Origin: Atopsyche davidsoni
Lineage: Eukaryota > Arthropoda > Insecta > Trichoptera > Hydrobiosidae
Assembly: GCA_022113835.1 (NCBI GenBank)
Contig: JAILWY010000016.1
Coordinates: 10,013,501-10,077,500 of the forward strand
Reading direction: 5' to 3'
Length of the DNA stretch: 64,000 nt
Shown here: positions 37,811-49,645 of the stretch, piece by piece
How positions within the stretch are numbered: the first letter of the stretch is position 1
How the letters are laid out: each line of letters begins with the position of its first letter
Program-made: the position numbers and the translations under genes
The notes under the pieces: model-generated
Told to the model about the DNA's origin: nothing
What the model saw: only the letters and a program-made list of their open reading frames with translations
The model's database searches: none

Positions 37811-39434
37811 TCTGCACAAGGCTATGAGTTTTAATAATGCAAAAAACGAGAATGCAAAAAAGTGCAATCTGTTTTTTTTATATGGCGTGGAATAAAAAAC
37901 CACCTAAATCCATCAGTAAAAAAAGTTAAGGCTTTTGGCGTGATATAAAACGAAATCTACAACCTGAAAGTCTTTTAATACTTAATTACATGAAAAATTT
38001 CCAAAATATTATTTTGCTCCTTGCTCAAACAGAGCAATTTGGGAAACAACGTTAGTAATTAATAAAGGCGTTGGTTTTCTAGGTAATTTCAATTTTTATT
38101 ATTTTCTAACTTATAAAAAACTGAACTAATAAAATTTTGTTAACGAAATGTTTGTAATAGTTGTAAGAATGACTTGGCAGTTTTTGAAACGCGCGAAATA
38201 TTACAAAAAAATACGAAAGCTCTATCGTGTTTCAATAAATAAATATTCTGTTTGACTGCTTACACGCCAATCATTCCAATACATATCATTATTCGCTATG
38301 AAAATGTTTACTTATTATTCCCAATTATCAACGTCACTATTGATTTCATAAAAAGCCGTTTCAAATCAATAATAGGAAGTAATATTTTTTGCGGTATTAA
38401 TTACGATTCCTAGTACGGTTTAATGGCATAAAAAGTATGTAAATGCATTGAAACACAATTCCAATAGAATCTCTATGTTAAACACAGCCTGACAGCCGAA
38501 ACCGAATGATACTGTTTATTCAAGGTGAAGTTCTCTAAATATAAATTACAACTGTTCAGTGCATTTGATAGAAAACACAGAGTGGCAGTGCTTCTTCTGT
38601 TATCTGGATTGGCCATTGGCAGATAACCCTATAACACAGGGAATTCCCTAGAAACCCATCTAAAAGTTCCTTAACTGTTTTTAAATGGCCTCAAAACACA
38701 TTTAAAAAGAGCTATTACTTATCAAAATTATAAAAAAAAACTGTTATTGATTGAGATTATTCAATGACTTTTAAAATACTGCATGTGGGTTTACTATATC
38801 GGATCTTTTGGAATACGACTAATAAGAGTAATAGTAAACAATTATTTGTAGTTAAGACATATTTCATATCTTACTCATATTACAATTAAGTGCAACGTAA
38901 AAAAATATAATGCCAAATTGCAGTACTGACTATTAAATACTATAAATATATAATATTAAAAAAAAACAATACGCAATCCACCGCACACTATAAACAGTTA
39001 TCGATTTACTGTGAATTCAAAAAAATCCAAAACTATGAAAACGATGCGTATATCAATGAACACATATTAAGTTAATTACCTGTACCATAATTTTAACCTC
39101 ACTATATTTCTTTTTGCTTGTAGGGATTAGCTTGTAAATTATTCTACACAATTCATCTAGTCAAAAGTTTTTGTGGATCTGCTTAATGAGCTGTATTTGT
39201 CTAGATATCGATGAATTCATGCAGTAAAACGGATACAGTAGCACTGAAAACCTAAACCTAAGGTTTTAAAATACAGAAGCTTGCAACCCCCAAGGGATGT
39301 GCTTAGTAGTATTACAAATAGACAGTGGAATCTAAAGATGCTGTGAGACTGCATTACAAGTCGCGAATGATCGCTGGTTGCATACACCTGCACCATTGAT
39401 TCCATAAATAATGCATTTCGAAAACACCTGTTGA
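37811..39434. other. AT-rich sequence, nothing recognised
   Basis: No supported gene. A minus-strand 62-codon frame at 39217-39405 has balanced composition but no motif. Confidence 0.4.
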
Positions 39435-39690
39435 TTGAATGACAATGTAAAAACTTACATCCTGCATGTCTTCAATGCCTTTCAAACGGTCACGTATAAT
39501 TTATCTTCATCAGTTTGGTCGCAGTGCAAACCTTTGACACCGGGTGTGACTCCCGGGCCATTCTTTTTGGTTATGATGCAGAAATACATTGCATTGATTG
39601 CTGATTGGAACTTAATCAGTTGTTGCACATCGAGTACTCCGTGCACCTGCCAAGTGACCTGAAACCAGCCTCTTCTAACTAACAATTAAT
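39435..39690. other. Balanced-composition segment, strand unclear
   Basis: Both strands are open for about 70 codons. On the minus strand TGGTTTCAG could be an acceptor for a segment reading GVLDVQQLIKFQSAINAMYF and ending KLYVTV before a stop. On the plus strand a different frame is equally open. I recognise neither peptide. It may be a decayed exon or an old transposon piece. Confidence 0.2.
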
Positions 39691-42549
39691 ACACTATATT
39701 TATGCATTATATGAACCGTACAGTTTGGGACTTGGTTCTGTGCATAAAAGCAATCATTCTATGATATTTATTATTATATATATTACAGCTATGACTTTTT
39801 ATGACACCATATTTTATTCAAAACATTTTAAATTTAGCAATCAATTTTGATGATTGTATATTCCATAAATTTTTACTCTTGAATATACACGAACATTTAA
39901 CACATTTAAGACTTGAAAAACAGAAGCTCAAGGATTTCTGTCTTTAAGTAAATAAGTTGAGTATAAAAATATTTTATTCCCTAAAATTGTTAGTTAACCC
40001 AGTCTCAATTATTTGCCATAAAGAGGATCATATATGCTAAAGAGGGTTGTAGAACTTTAAATTAAGTTAAAATTCACATGGTAGTAAAAGATAAGGGTTG
40101 TGTGCATCTAAACTCACTACCCTTTTCAGAGTTTCTGCGCAACCCCATACTGCATTGGTAATAGTTAAATGGTAATATTCTGATAACTGTGTTGGGATAA
40201 TGTAGTGCTAGCATGCTTTACCACATAAGAATTCAATGTTTTATGTTTTTATCAAGAAACTATCAGGTAGTGCTGTTAGTAAAAATATGAAAATGAAATG
40301 TTTTTTCAAGATTACAAAAAAATAACCCAATTAGCAATTCACCTTCAAAGTTGTAACGAGTTTTTAACCCTTTATAAACCAATTTAGTTTTTTTGATATA
40401 AAGTAAGCATTAAAATGAAACAGTAAACTTCTTATAAGTAAATACAAAATACTACATTATTTATGCATAAATAGAAATTCCACAAACTAACTTATAGATC
40501 AATATAATCACAGAAAATCTTGGGTATAGACGTATATTAAATTACTAATGGGCACTCTGTGGTGTGTAAACAGTATAAATTAATCAATGCAACAGGAATT
40601 TATGTAAAAGTATTTATTGTATTAGCAATGAGCTAACAGTGCAGCTACGTATTATTTTTGATGAGTACTGGCTAGTAAAGGATTAGTGCAGTGAAAAATA
40701 ATAGACTCTCCTTCAGGAAAAAAATATGCATCATTATTTCACACACAGTCAAGTGCTAGTGCTGGTGTAAGACTGACTTGCTAAATTATTAGTAAAAAAA
40801 AACAAGTTTTACTAACCGCTGTATTAATCTTTCTTTTATAATTTAATTCCATGTGATCAACCTGCAATTCTAACAGCGTGCAATTTTTAATTGCATCTCA
40901 TTATTGTAAAATGTTCCTACTCACTGTGTGCGAACAAAAACGTTATCCTCGAGAAAAACTGTTTGGTTACATTATTTTTTGCAATTTGTTTGTAGGTTAT
41001 AGGTTGTAGTTACATTTAAAATAATAAAAATTGAAGCTTTATCATGTTTAAATGTCAAAAAGAAATAGTGAAGCTCAAATCACACCCTAGAAGCAAATGG
41101 GCAAGTGATTAGAGTCTGTTTCAGATACGTTACGTCTGATAAGTTATTATCTTGTTTTATACAAGGAAATAATAAAAAAAAATGCACAAAAGAATCTTTT
41201 AAAAAACTGTCTTAAATGATCAGGTAGAAAATTTATAGTGTTAGAACTCAAGATCCCATAACCGTTATACTTATAAAAAAACTGGAAAAAAATCAAATCA
41301 AATCTCTCCTTTACGGTTAAAATCTTGATTGAGTCGCTTTTTAAATTAAAATATGAAATTTGAAATAACAACCAGCTGAAGAATGCAGTTTTTCCAGGTA
41401 TCTAAGAGCAGCAAACGCTTCATAAATGGAAATCATAAAGAATTGCTAATTTGTAAACACACGCCCATAGTTATATTATTTATTTCAGAAGGCCGCCCTT
41501 ATTTATTAAAAAAGCATTGACCGAAATAAAAAATTTGGACGAGGAGAACGATCTATAGATGGTCATAATCTAATCGATTAATTCGATTGGAAAACTAAAA
41601 AAATAAATAAAATATCTCAGTGAGTAAACAGTGTGATACTGTTGATCTAATAATGTAGGCTGTAAAGGTTTTATATCTAACTCATAATATCCATTTTTAG
41701 TCTTGTTTACATCCGGTTTTGAGTAGAATTTCTACCAGGTGTTGCCCACGTGTATGTTGAGAGACGCAGGTGAATCATTAACCTGATAAATAAACAGATT
41801 TATTGGTGCATGAATTAATATATGTTGGTAATAATTAGATGTTAAGTAGATTAAATGATTGATAAATTTGTAACATTTACTCACAACAGTGGGTATACAA
41901 CCCCTTTTTTAGGTATTAGGGTATTATTTTTAGGTATTAAGTAACAGCCAGTGCTCTTGCCTATGGAGCTACAGTTCCGTTTTAACTGAGCTAATATTTG
42001 TGTTATATATACATTAGGTGACTTTGGGAATACAGCAATTGGATGTTTCGCCGTTTCATTTGTGAATCAATAACCCAAAATTGTTTTAGATATCTAAACA
42101 AAGCTAAGAATGATGATTTCATATTGAATATGACAATCATAAAAAATATATATCCATCACATGATAACTGATTCACTGATATTTTGACATATTTTAGTCA
42201 CGGTTCAAACTTTGTCGTTTTGATAATTGCAAGTGCAGTTAAAGTGAGTGTTTTAAATGATTAATGAAGTGAAATGAATCAGACTGCGTTTACTTAGAAT
42301 TGCATTCAGCGATATAGAATTCCATGGACCTGACCATATTCAACACGGAATTGCAAAAGTCCGAGTCGGCATGTGCAACTACGCACAAGTATCAATAATA
42401 ACATGCGGAGAAGTGTCACTGTGTGTTTTATTAAATTCAATCATTTACCACTTACATGCTGATTATGAGGCCCCGGAATAGATTTTCAACAATTCAAGGC
42501 AATTCGAATGGTAACCGTATCAATTATATAAATGGATATGAAGTGCACC
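39691..42549. other. AT-rich sequence, nothing recognised
   Basis: Only short AT-driven frames (41147). No repeat match. Confidence 0.45.
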
Positions 42550-43106
42550 TTTGATGGGTCCATTTTCGAGTTTTTTTGGTAATTTTATAAAATATTTTGC
42601 GAAAAATCTACTGCATCAATAGAAAAAATTTAAATGTCAAAAGTTATATACATTCCTTTTTCTACAGATATATATTTTTTATTTCATATAAATTTACTAC
42701 TAATATGATAAATATGTGTTTTCCCGATTGAAGTTTAGGCATTTGGAGATTATAGAACCCTAAGCATTTAGGGGTACTTTTTTAAATTGAATTGAAAAGA
42801 TTGCATATAAATTTAAGGTAAAGGGTTAGTTTATAAATAAATCTTTAACAAACTTTGGTTTTGAAAAGTCGTCATTTTATCAAATTTTTCAACACATTCA
42901 ACACATTCAATACTTTATTTAACCATGAAAAATAGAGTTAATTAAATATTAAAAAAAAATATATAAATATAATTCAATATAGAAAAATAAAGTGACAGTT
43001 AAATAAATGAAATGTAGAAGGCAATTAAATTTTGGCATTTAAATTTTTCTCAAAATATTTTCTAAAATTATCAAGGGACCCATCAAAGGTCTCAGCCCCC
43101 TTAACT
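42550..43106 (+). mobile_element. Repeat R3, copy 2, with terminal inverted repeats
   Basis: Left end TTTGATGGGTCCATTTTCGA, then AATTTTATAAAATATTTTGC. Right end is the inverse: CTCAAAATATTTTCTAAAAT, TATCAAGGGACCCATCAAAG, then GTCTCAGCCCCCTTAACTG. The inverted ends are alignable over at least 50 bp. The outermost GTTAAGGGGGC of the right end matches the left end of copy 1 (12119). It has no open frame and is ~560 bp, so it is probably a non-autonomous DNA element. The target duplication is not clear and the superfamily is unassigned. Confidence 0.7.
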
Positions 43107-44646
43107 GTACATAGGGTTTAATATTTTTCACAATATGTATGTCTGATACGAAGCATGTCTGGTGCGACTTGTCGGGTGCATACACAGTCCGTTACGATCG
43201 CAAGCCCATATCGGTCACGCTGCAAGAGAATGACCACTGCAAATAAGCGCATGCCAAATTATTTACGTTTGCTGATAACCCATCGGTGGAAAATTTAGAT
43301 TAGCAGAATTCAGATAAAACGTGTTTCATTTCGTTCAAATAGGTAAACTGACCCATCACCATGAAAGCACACACAATACGTATTAAAGTGAAAGTGTTTG
43401 GCGATATGCAAGTTTTCACAAGTCCTACGATTAACATCATACTTGTGTTGTTGTGAAAGATTCTGATTTATTATTTGTATAATAAAAGAAAGGCTTTAAT
43501 TTAAACACCATACACACGTCGTGACACAACTTTTTTGCAAAAAAAAAAGGACAGTTTTATTTAATTTTGTCGTTGTTGCGGCTCTGTGGCTAAGATATTC
43601 AAAAACCTGAAAACTTTTCAGAACCGTTCGTTAGCAATCGAGTGAGCTCTTACAAAATATTTTTTTATCGACAGTATTGTCGCAGATACGACTGCATAGC
43701 TCAATTTCTAAAATGTCCTTAAATAGTACATTTACATTTTTAATAACTAAGCAAAAGCGTTGATAATTGTATTTTCTTATTCGTTGTTTAACCAACCAAC
43801 GAAGTAAAGTAAAAGCTATTGATATAATAAACGTCTGAAAACGTGGTACATTGAAAAAATATTATCTGTAACTCACCTATTAAAAATTATTATTTTGTAT
43901 AAAATAGCTGTTGCTACCTTTGTATCTTCACTAATATGAGTAATATAGAATTGCGGAGCTTTATAAAAACCATTATTAATATCATTATTATGTAAGAATC
44001 TAGACACTGAAAAGCCTTGTTTGGATTACACAAATCACTGAAGTTTCCTGTTGTTACTAAGCGAGTGCATAAAAAGTTGAAAACTGTTTTTAATTGGAGA
44101 TATACAATAATTAATGTTAATAAACTTGAAGTGCGCATAATAAATATTTTAATTAGATAGGCAAATGATCATGTCCACGGTTCGTGCGCCGTGTGTATTC
44201 TCTTTTGATTATTTTGTATCACTGTCACAAATGTGAGCAAAAAAAACGTGAGGTGCGAATATCTAAACCGCCCATGGCAACAGAGTTCTAAAATAATAAT
44301 CGACAGGCTCAGCTCGAAAACGAAAATGACTCAAAAACTGCCACCCGAATTATTGGAATGCAAGTAAAAATGTAAAAACAACCTTTTTTGTACACATTAA
44401 TGATGTGCCTGTTTTTTAGCGTATGTCACAACATTTTTTCTGAAGAAAAACATCACTACGGTGACCCGAGTTTTTTGTATTCAGCGAGCAAAAAATCGAT
44501 AAACATTCAAACGAAAAACATAATTATCACATAAAAAAAGCTTTCAATAATCTTCGATACTTATTTGATAAAACCTGTAATTTTGTTCAATATTAAAAGT
44601 AAAAATAACATTTTACCCGCACACCGGCACCAAAATGCTAGAGTTA
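43107..44646. other. AT-rich sequence, nothing recognised
   Basis: Short frames only (43914 minus). No match to the window's repeat families. Confidence 0.4.
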
Positions 44647-44943
44647 TTAAAAAATGGTATATCGTAATTTAAATTTGTAGTTAAGAGCTATAAATTTCAT
44701 TACACTAGTAATAACGAAAGAAGTAACAAAGCGACTAGTAGGTCGTGAATAGCATCGTTCATATGCGAGAGACGATAAACTTCGTGACCAACGCCACGTC
44801 CTTCTCCGATATGAAACCCAAAACCCAATGACTACTTCTTCGACTGCTTCTTTAGATGTCACAGGTTTTACCGTTATTTCTTTCATAGCTCTTTCAAGCC
44901 AACCTAATGCATATTTTTCAGTGCTATGAAATTCATATTGAAT
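44647..44943 (-). pseudogene. Possible decayed coding segment, frameshifted
   Basis: On the minus strand, from about 44943, an open frame reads YEFHSTEKYALGWLERAMKE and then ITVKPVTSKEAVEEVVIG, with balanced composition and an acceptor-like TTTCATAG before HSTEK. After about 44815 the frame turns Arg/Ser-rich, while the other two frames become protein-like (GFHIGEGRGVGHEVYRLSHM or LGFISEKDVALVTKFIVSRI). This suggests an indel in a former exon. I do not recognise the protein, and chance is possible. Confidence 0.25.
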
Positions 44944-45705
44944 TCAAGAACTCCAAGTATTTTCATTGAATTCGTAGACTAAAATTGTTGAGTCAATGCG
45001 ACAGTAATTGCCATTTTAGGATGCACCCACTCCAGCCATCAAACAGATAATTTAAAGGCGAAAATATAATGTTGGTTATAACTTTAATAGATTTCACTTA
45101 TTGCTTATTCTTCCTCGCCTTGTCTTATTCTTTGTTGGACAGAAATGTTGCGGTTATAAACGATTTTTCGTCGACAAAACCATAAAGAAATACCAAAAAT
45201 AAATGGCTACACTATTGGCTGTTTGCAAATCAGTATAGCCGGTTTTAAAATGCGCGTATAATGAAGATCCCTTTATTGATTGACATCGCATTAAAAGTAC
45301 CAAATTATTAATAAGCCATTGGTATTGGACCGGTACAATGACCCTGATACGATTTAGTACTCATGGACTTTATGGAAACAAAATAAACAAGACGCAGTGA
45401 CATAACATGGAGATAAGAGCAAATACGGAATTTAAGATGCTTCCATATATTGTATCAGATTCCTCGACGGAGATACTACTATCAATGTTATGACTATGAA
45501 ACGAGGTTAAGTCGGAGTGTCCTAGTTATTGGTAATGAGTAATAATAAGTGTGCGCTTCTTCCTTTTATACTTATGCCCGGTTTGTGAAAAATTGATCAA
45601 CGACAATAACAGTCAGCGAGCTGCCAATCGGGTCACTTGATCTAACATACCGCTTTATTCTGGTTAATTATCTGTTATGGAGATAAAACTATCAATAAGA
45701 GGTAC
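44944..45705. other. Mixed sequence, nothing recognised
   Basis: No open frame or repeat match that I can support. Confidence 0.4.
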
Positions 45706-46085
45706 CTCCCCGCTCTCCCCATTCTGTAGCCTGTGCGTGTGTAAAGGATCGGTAATAGAGAAGTGGACTTGGAATGATTGTGGAGGGATGTGCTCTGGAA
45801 ATACCTTGTCGAGGTGGGGGGGCTCCTGATATTGTTTCTGTAGCTTGCTGCAGAAGGAGTATCAGATCTTAACGCCAGAGCTTTGTAAGGAAAGGATTAT
45901 ATAATACAGCAGCAATACGCAGACTTTTACTTCCAATATAAAACTGCGGTGTAGAAAGACCCCGGGACCAAAGACACTATTTTTCCACAAGAAAATCATG
46001 AACACTGGGTCAGCATGAGTTCTTTATATGCTCAGTGAAATGGTCGCCAACCTCCTCTGAGGAGAGGCACTCGATGAAGAAGAGG
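45706..46085 (+). repeat. Dispersed repeat R1, full copy (reference)
   Basis: Runs from CTCCCCGCTCTCCCCATTCT to TCTGAGGAGAGGCACTCGAT then GAAGAAGAGG, 380 bp. Internal blocks: GGACTTGGAATGATTGTGGA, CTTGTCGAGGTGGGGGGGCT, CAGATCTTAACGCCAGAGCT, ATGAACACTGGGTCAGCATG. The GAA-rich tail and lack of inverted ends favour a retroposon. I do not see a clear polymerase III promoter, and the driving LINE is not in this window. Confidence 0.9.
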
Positions 46086-46131
46086 TATTATGATAAACTG
46101 CAATTTATAATAAAGCTTAGTTAACCAGATT

Positions 46132-46375
46132 ACTGCAAACATATCGGTATGTTCGTAGGTTTTGACAACAGTTGTCATGAATTGATTTGGTTTCTTGGGT
46201 ATTGAGCTGTTTGAGGTTTTCACGTTGATACGCTCAAATACAGGTGAGCAGCAGGAAAGGATACACCATCAAAAGCCCCATAGATGGTTCCGGTGCGGGT
46301 ACCAAAATATCGGAGGAGTGAAATTATCAAGTAGCTCAGCACCCAAGAAACCAAATCGACTGCAAACATATCAGT
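46132..46375. repeat. Imperfect palindromic element with flanking repeats
   Basis: GATTTGGTTTCTTGGGTATT (from 46185) and its inverse CACCCAAGAAACCAAATC (to 46357) form 25-bp arms with two mismatches around a 123-bp spacer. The unit is flanked by a 17-bp direct repeat, ACTGCAAACATATCGGT (46132) and ACTGCAAACATATCAGT (46359). A plus-strand open frame of 64 codons inside it lacks any known motif. Confidence 0.65.
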
Positions 46376-47074
46376 TATTACAGGTGTGACGGCTCACAAT
46401 AAAAAAATATTTTTCAATGGAATACAGGGGATGATGATAGTTTTTTCTATGTTGACTGCAGTCATATTTGTTCAGATTGACCACGTCATGACGTCACTGG
46501 TTCTAAAGTCTCGATCCGCAAATTGCTTTAAACAAAAAAAAAATATCGTTGATTGTGTTTGTGAAATTATAATATAAATATTTATCTTTGCAAGAAAAGA
46601 GAAAGTTAAAAACAAAATCATCTATAAAATTAAATCCTAAAACAAAACAGTTTGTACGCTGTACCGTTAAAGGGTTTTAATATGTACAGTTAATCTTCAT
46701 TTTGGATCGTTATCGTTACTTAAATTATGACAAATAATGTTATGTGATAAATAAAATTGATAAGTACGCAAGATTTAAATGTTGTTTTCGACAAACACGG
46801 CGATTTCGTTGTTGCAATCAATTCGATGCTTCGAGCAAATGACAAAATTGATTGGGCCTTCACTTATCTTTCAAAATTTTGAGTAATCTATAACAATGAC
46901 AACAATTAGCAATTTCAGGTTAAAATAAATAACTGATACGAGTAGTAAGAACCTATAAGTTATCTTCACTCCTATTGCTGAACTACTAAGTGAATTCAGC
47001 AATTTTGTTTTCAATACGTATGCTATTAAAAATACGTCTCGTCTATCCTTTTTACTTAAAAGTATTTAAAGTTT
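46376..47074. other. AT-rich sequence, nothing recognised
   Basis: Contains a TGACGTCA palindrome at 46489-46496, which has a second CGTCATGACG palindrome overlapping it. No gene supported. Confidence 0.4.
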
Positions 47075-47125
47075 ATAAAGCCGGCTACACACGCTGCAAC
47101 ACAACTGACAATTGAATGGTAAATA
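47075..47125 (+). repeat. Repeat R7, solo end
   Basis: ATAAAGCCGGCTACACACGC then TGCAACACAACTGACAATTG. It matches the left end of the element at 55214 and the inverse of that element's right end. No partner end is obvious downstream. Confidence 0.55.
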
Positions 47126-47289
47126 GCGTTGAAAAAAAAAAATTTTTTTTTTTGGTTTGCGATCATTAAAATCGAGGCAATGGTTTCGTCGGAAACAAGA
47201 CTTGGTTGTTAGATATGCAAATAATAATTATTTGCTTAATCGCAATCATACGTAAATTAGTTTAATGAAACAGCAACATTTGCCATGGC

Positions 47290-47324
47290 GACCGGTTTCG
47301 CCAACCTGTTACGTTGGCATAATC
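47290..47324 (-). repeat. Repeat R2 core
   Basis: Minus strand TTGATTATGCCAACGTAACA, then GGTTGGCGAAACCGGTC. It has the same stem (GCCAAC/GTTGGC), GAAA and CCGGTC as the copies at 8146 and 51447. The outer arms of those copies are not clearly present. Confidence 0.65.
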
Positions 47325-47704
47325 AAACATTATCATTCTAGATTGTTGGCACGTGCACAGGAGACTGTTAGCTTCTTCGTTCCACTTTAAAATACTAGAA
47401 GGTTCAGATTCTTATAGAAAAGTAAGAGGGACTTTGAGAATCTAGAAAAGTCTCTGGTGTGCATCCTGTGAATTTGTCGATCACTGCATTATATTATCAA
47501 ATTCTTATTAAAAACATTTGATAGTGTTAGTAACGTTTATTTGCAGAAACTGCCATGGGTATAGACATCGAAGCCCAAGATAATTATCCGGCGGGCTAAA
47601 TAAGACTAAGACTTTGGAATCGGAAAAAAACTTAATCGTTCAAATATCGTAGCTAAAATAAATGGGAGACTGAAAACAAAAACAAATAATAGCTAGGCAC
47701 TCAC
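47325..47704. other. Intron-like sequence downstream of exon
   Basis: Begins on the minus strand with the donor GTGAGTGCC of the exon at 47705. Otherwise nothing recognised. Confidence 0.4.
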
Positions 47705-47812
47705 CCTCGATGATATCCACTGGCTGCATGGACAGCCGGCGGTGGTCGAGAGCATCATGGTGCACGATGACGGAGGCGGCGCCGGCGCGGCTCGCGAGGG
47801 CTGCCATGTTGC
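47705..47812 (-). CDS. Coding exon with both splice sites, unknown protein
   Basis: Minus-strand exon of 108 bp. It is preceded by a good acceptor (CGACCCTTGCCCCATGCAG) and followed by a strong donor (ATCGAGG then GTGAGTGCC). The sequence is GC-rich, CpG-containing and codes MAALASRAGAASVIVHHDAL followed by DHRRLSMQPVDIIE in the only sensible frame. An ATG at 47807 has a strong start context (CAACATGG), so it may be the first coding exon behind an untranslated exon in the 48.2-kb island. It could also be internal, reading through from upstream. The donor is phase 1, like that at 31695. I do not recognise the family. Among the unnamed exons this one has the best signals. Confidence 0.6.
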
Positions 47813-48169
47813 CTGCATGGGGCAAGGGTCGGACAAACTCACTCGGGTACAATATACCTTATTATTAAAAATATCTATTATATAAATTATATTACATTGT
47901 ATATTCAACCTCAACAAAATAAAATCAAAACCAAGAAACACTGACAACTTCAAGATACCAGAAAAAATATTTTAGGTTATGTTGCAAGCACACAAATGGA
48001 TGCTATATTTGTATTGAAATTGCGCTTTATTAATAAAATGTCATCGTGAGCGAAATTCACTAGCAATACAAACACATCAAGCACGAGATTTAAATGCATT
48101 ACTTGTAGATGTGTGGACGTTTGTAAAAATGAACGTTTGACAGTTTGTTGACAAACACGAAAAACAACA
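47813..48169. other. Possible 5' intron of the 47.7-kb exon
   Basis: AT-rich, no repeats or frames of note. It separates the exon from the CpG island at 48.2 kb. Confidence 0.35.
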
Positions 48170-48500
48170 GACACGCCGCCATTTTATCGGACTGCGGAAA
48201 GCGAGCGGCGCGCGGAGGCTGTCGCGTGCCGTTTTCTGTCGCTCTTCGTATCGGCCATCGTATTTCTGTGTCGGCTATCGTATTCTTGTACCGGCTATCG
48301 TATTCTTGTACCGGCTGTCGTATTCTTGTACCGGCTATCGTATTTTTGTATCGCGCTACCGACGGGCCTGGGACCGACTGGGGAGCGTCTCGGCGCCGCG
48401 TCCCGCGCCTCGGAGGTATTGTCACAGGGATCGGTGGACGTCGACCCGCGCCCGATAACTGCCAGACACATGTGCCGGGCCGCAACTGGGCGTCTTTGTT
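48170..48500 (-). promoter_or_regulatory. CpG island, candidate minus-strand promoter
   Basis: GC-rich block with AAAATGGCGGCGTG on the minus strand (near 48186), a sequence of the type found at YY1/Pho sites and start codons of housekeeping genes. That ATG opens a 27-codon frame ending near a weak donor (CTACAAGTAATGC). It lies ~370 bp upstream of the minus-strand exon at 47705 and ~1.7 kb from AMFR, which points the other way, so a head-to-head gene pair is plausible. This is inferred from composition and position. Confidence 0.35.
48252..48351. repeat. 20-bp minisatellite, five copies
   Basis: Five tandem copies of CGGCTATCGTATTCTTGTAC with a few substitutions. It lies inside the CpG island and disturbs all reading frames there. 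Confidence 0.9.
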
Positions 48501-49175
48501 GTTCCCGATATAATCGATTATTCATGCAGTCGTGAACAAAGCAATTCAACAATTAGACAAACCGACATTTTATAATACCTACATCTAGAATAATGACAGT
48601 CGTACGTACATTTCTTCAATTCATTCACAAACGCATCTATATCCATGGTAAAAAATTATATAGTGTAAACGTATTTCAAAGTTATGTTGAACAAATGCAA
48701 CGAGTAATGTTGATCAGAGACAAATCAAAAGATTCGGTCAAAGATCATAGACAATGTATTTTTGTATCTTTTCTCACACCCAATGGTAGCTTTACACTTG
48801 TACGTTTGAGACAGTCGAATAGAAGATTGATTTATGTGGTTTTGTTGTTTACGATAAAATCGATTATTCACGCAGTCGTGAACAAAGGAATTCAATAATT
48901 AGACAAACCAACATTTTATAATACCTACATCCAGACTAGAATAATAACAGTCGTACATATATTTCTCCAATTCATTCAAAAACGCATCTATATCCATGGT
49001 TAAATAAATTATATGATGTAAACGTATTCTAAAGTTATGTTGTACAAATGCAACGAGTAGTGTTAATCAGAGACAAATCAGAAGATTCGGTTATCATAGT
49101 CAATGTATTTTTGTGGTTTTTCTTACACCTGATGATAACTTTACACTTGTGCGTTAGGACATACAAGACAGTCGT
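48498..49175 (+). repeat. 346-bp tandem duplication
   Basis: Two adjacent direct copies. CGATTATTCATGCAGTCGTG (48515) recurs as CGATTATTCACGCAGTCGTG (48861), and CGCATCTATATCCATGGT, ACAAATGCAACGAGTA and GATCAGAGACAAATC also recur at the same offset. A 101-codon open frame in the first copy (48593) is broken in the second, so I do not call it a gene. Confidence 0.85.
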
Positions 49176-49299
49176 AAGGTTGACTAAACTATTACTTGAC
49201 TCTAAAATAGATTTGTCACACGAAAATAATTAAATAAATCAAAATAAATAATAACAAGAGTATTTTTTAATGTAAAATTACGACGTCTGTTGAGACTAT

Positions 49300-49645
49300 G
49301 CTTACAAGATTGTATGTGGCTATTCCTTGGTCTAGTGCGTACGTTGTGGGTCTTACATATATCTTAGAAATGTATTAAAACAAATAATAAGGTAAACTTA
49401 GTGAATTCACTGAGTTTCTAAAATTCAAACATCCTATTATAACAATGGTATAACAATATAACAATGTAGGTACCTTGGATATATTTTACAACACATTTTG
49501 TATGTCAGGTGTAGTGATGGAGTAAAATAATCAATAATTTATATTAATAGTAATAATAAAAAGAGAAATCCGTGTACGCTCTATTATCTTTCCTTTGCCA
49601 CATCTTGTATGCCCTGCGACATGTCGTATTGTAAACATAACCCTA
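49300..49645. repeat. Repeat R4, foldback arrangement
   Basis: AAGATTGTATGTGGCTATTC then AGTGCGTACGTTGTGG at 49309 is an inverted relative of CCGTGTACGCTCTATTATCT then GCCACATCTTGTA at 49570. Both relate to the R4 copies at 13290 and 60890. Two R4 ends facing each other around ~200 bp of AT-rich DNA suggest a foldback or terminal-inverted-repeat element. Confidence 0.5.

Noticed and set aside
48099..48513. 122- and 128-codon frames on opposite strands
   Set aside because: They run through a 20-bp minisatellite in a CpG island; peptide content reflects the repeat.
48593..48898. 101-codon plus-strand frame in the 346-bp duplication
   Set aside because: Not preserved in the second copy and without motif.
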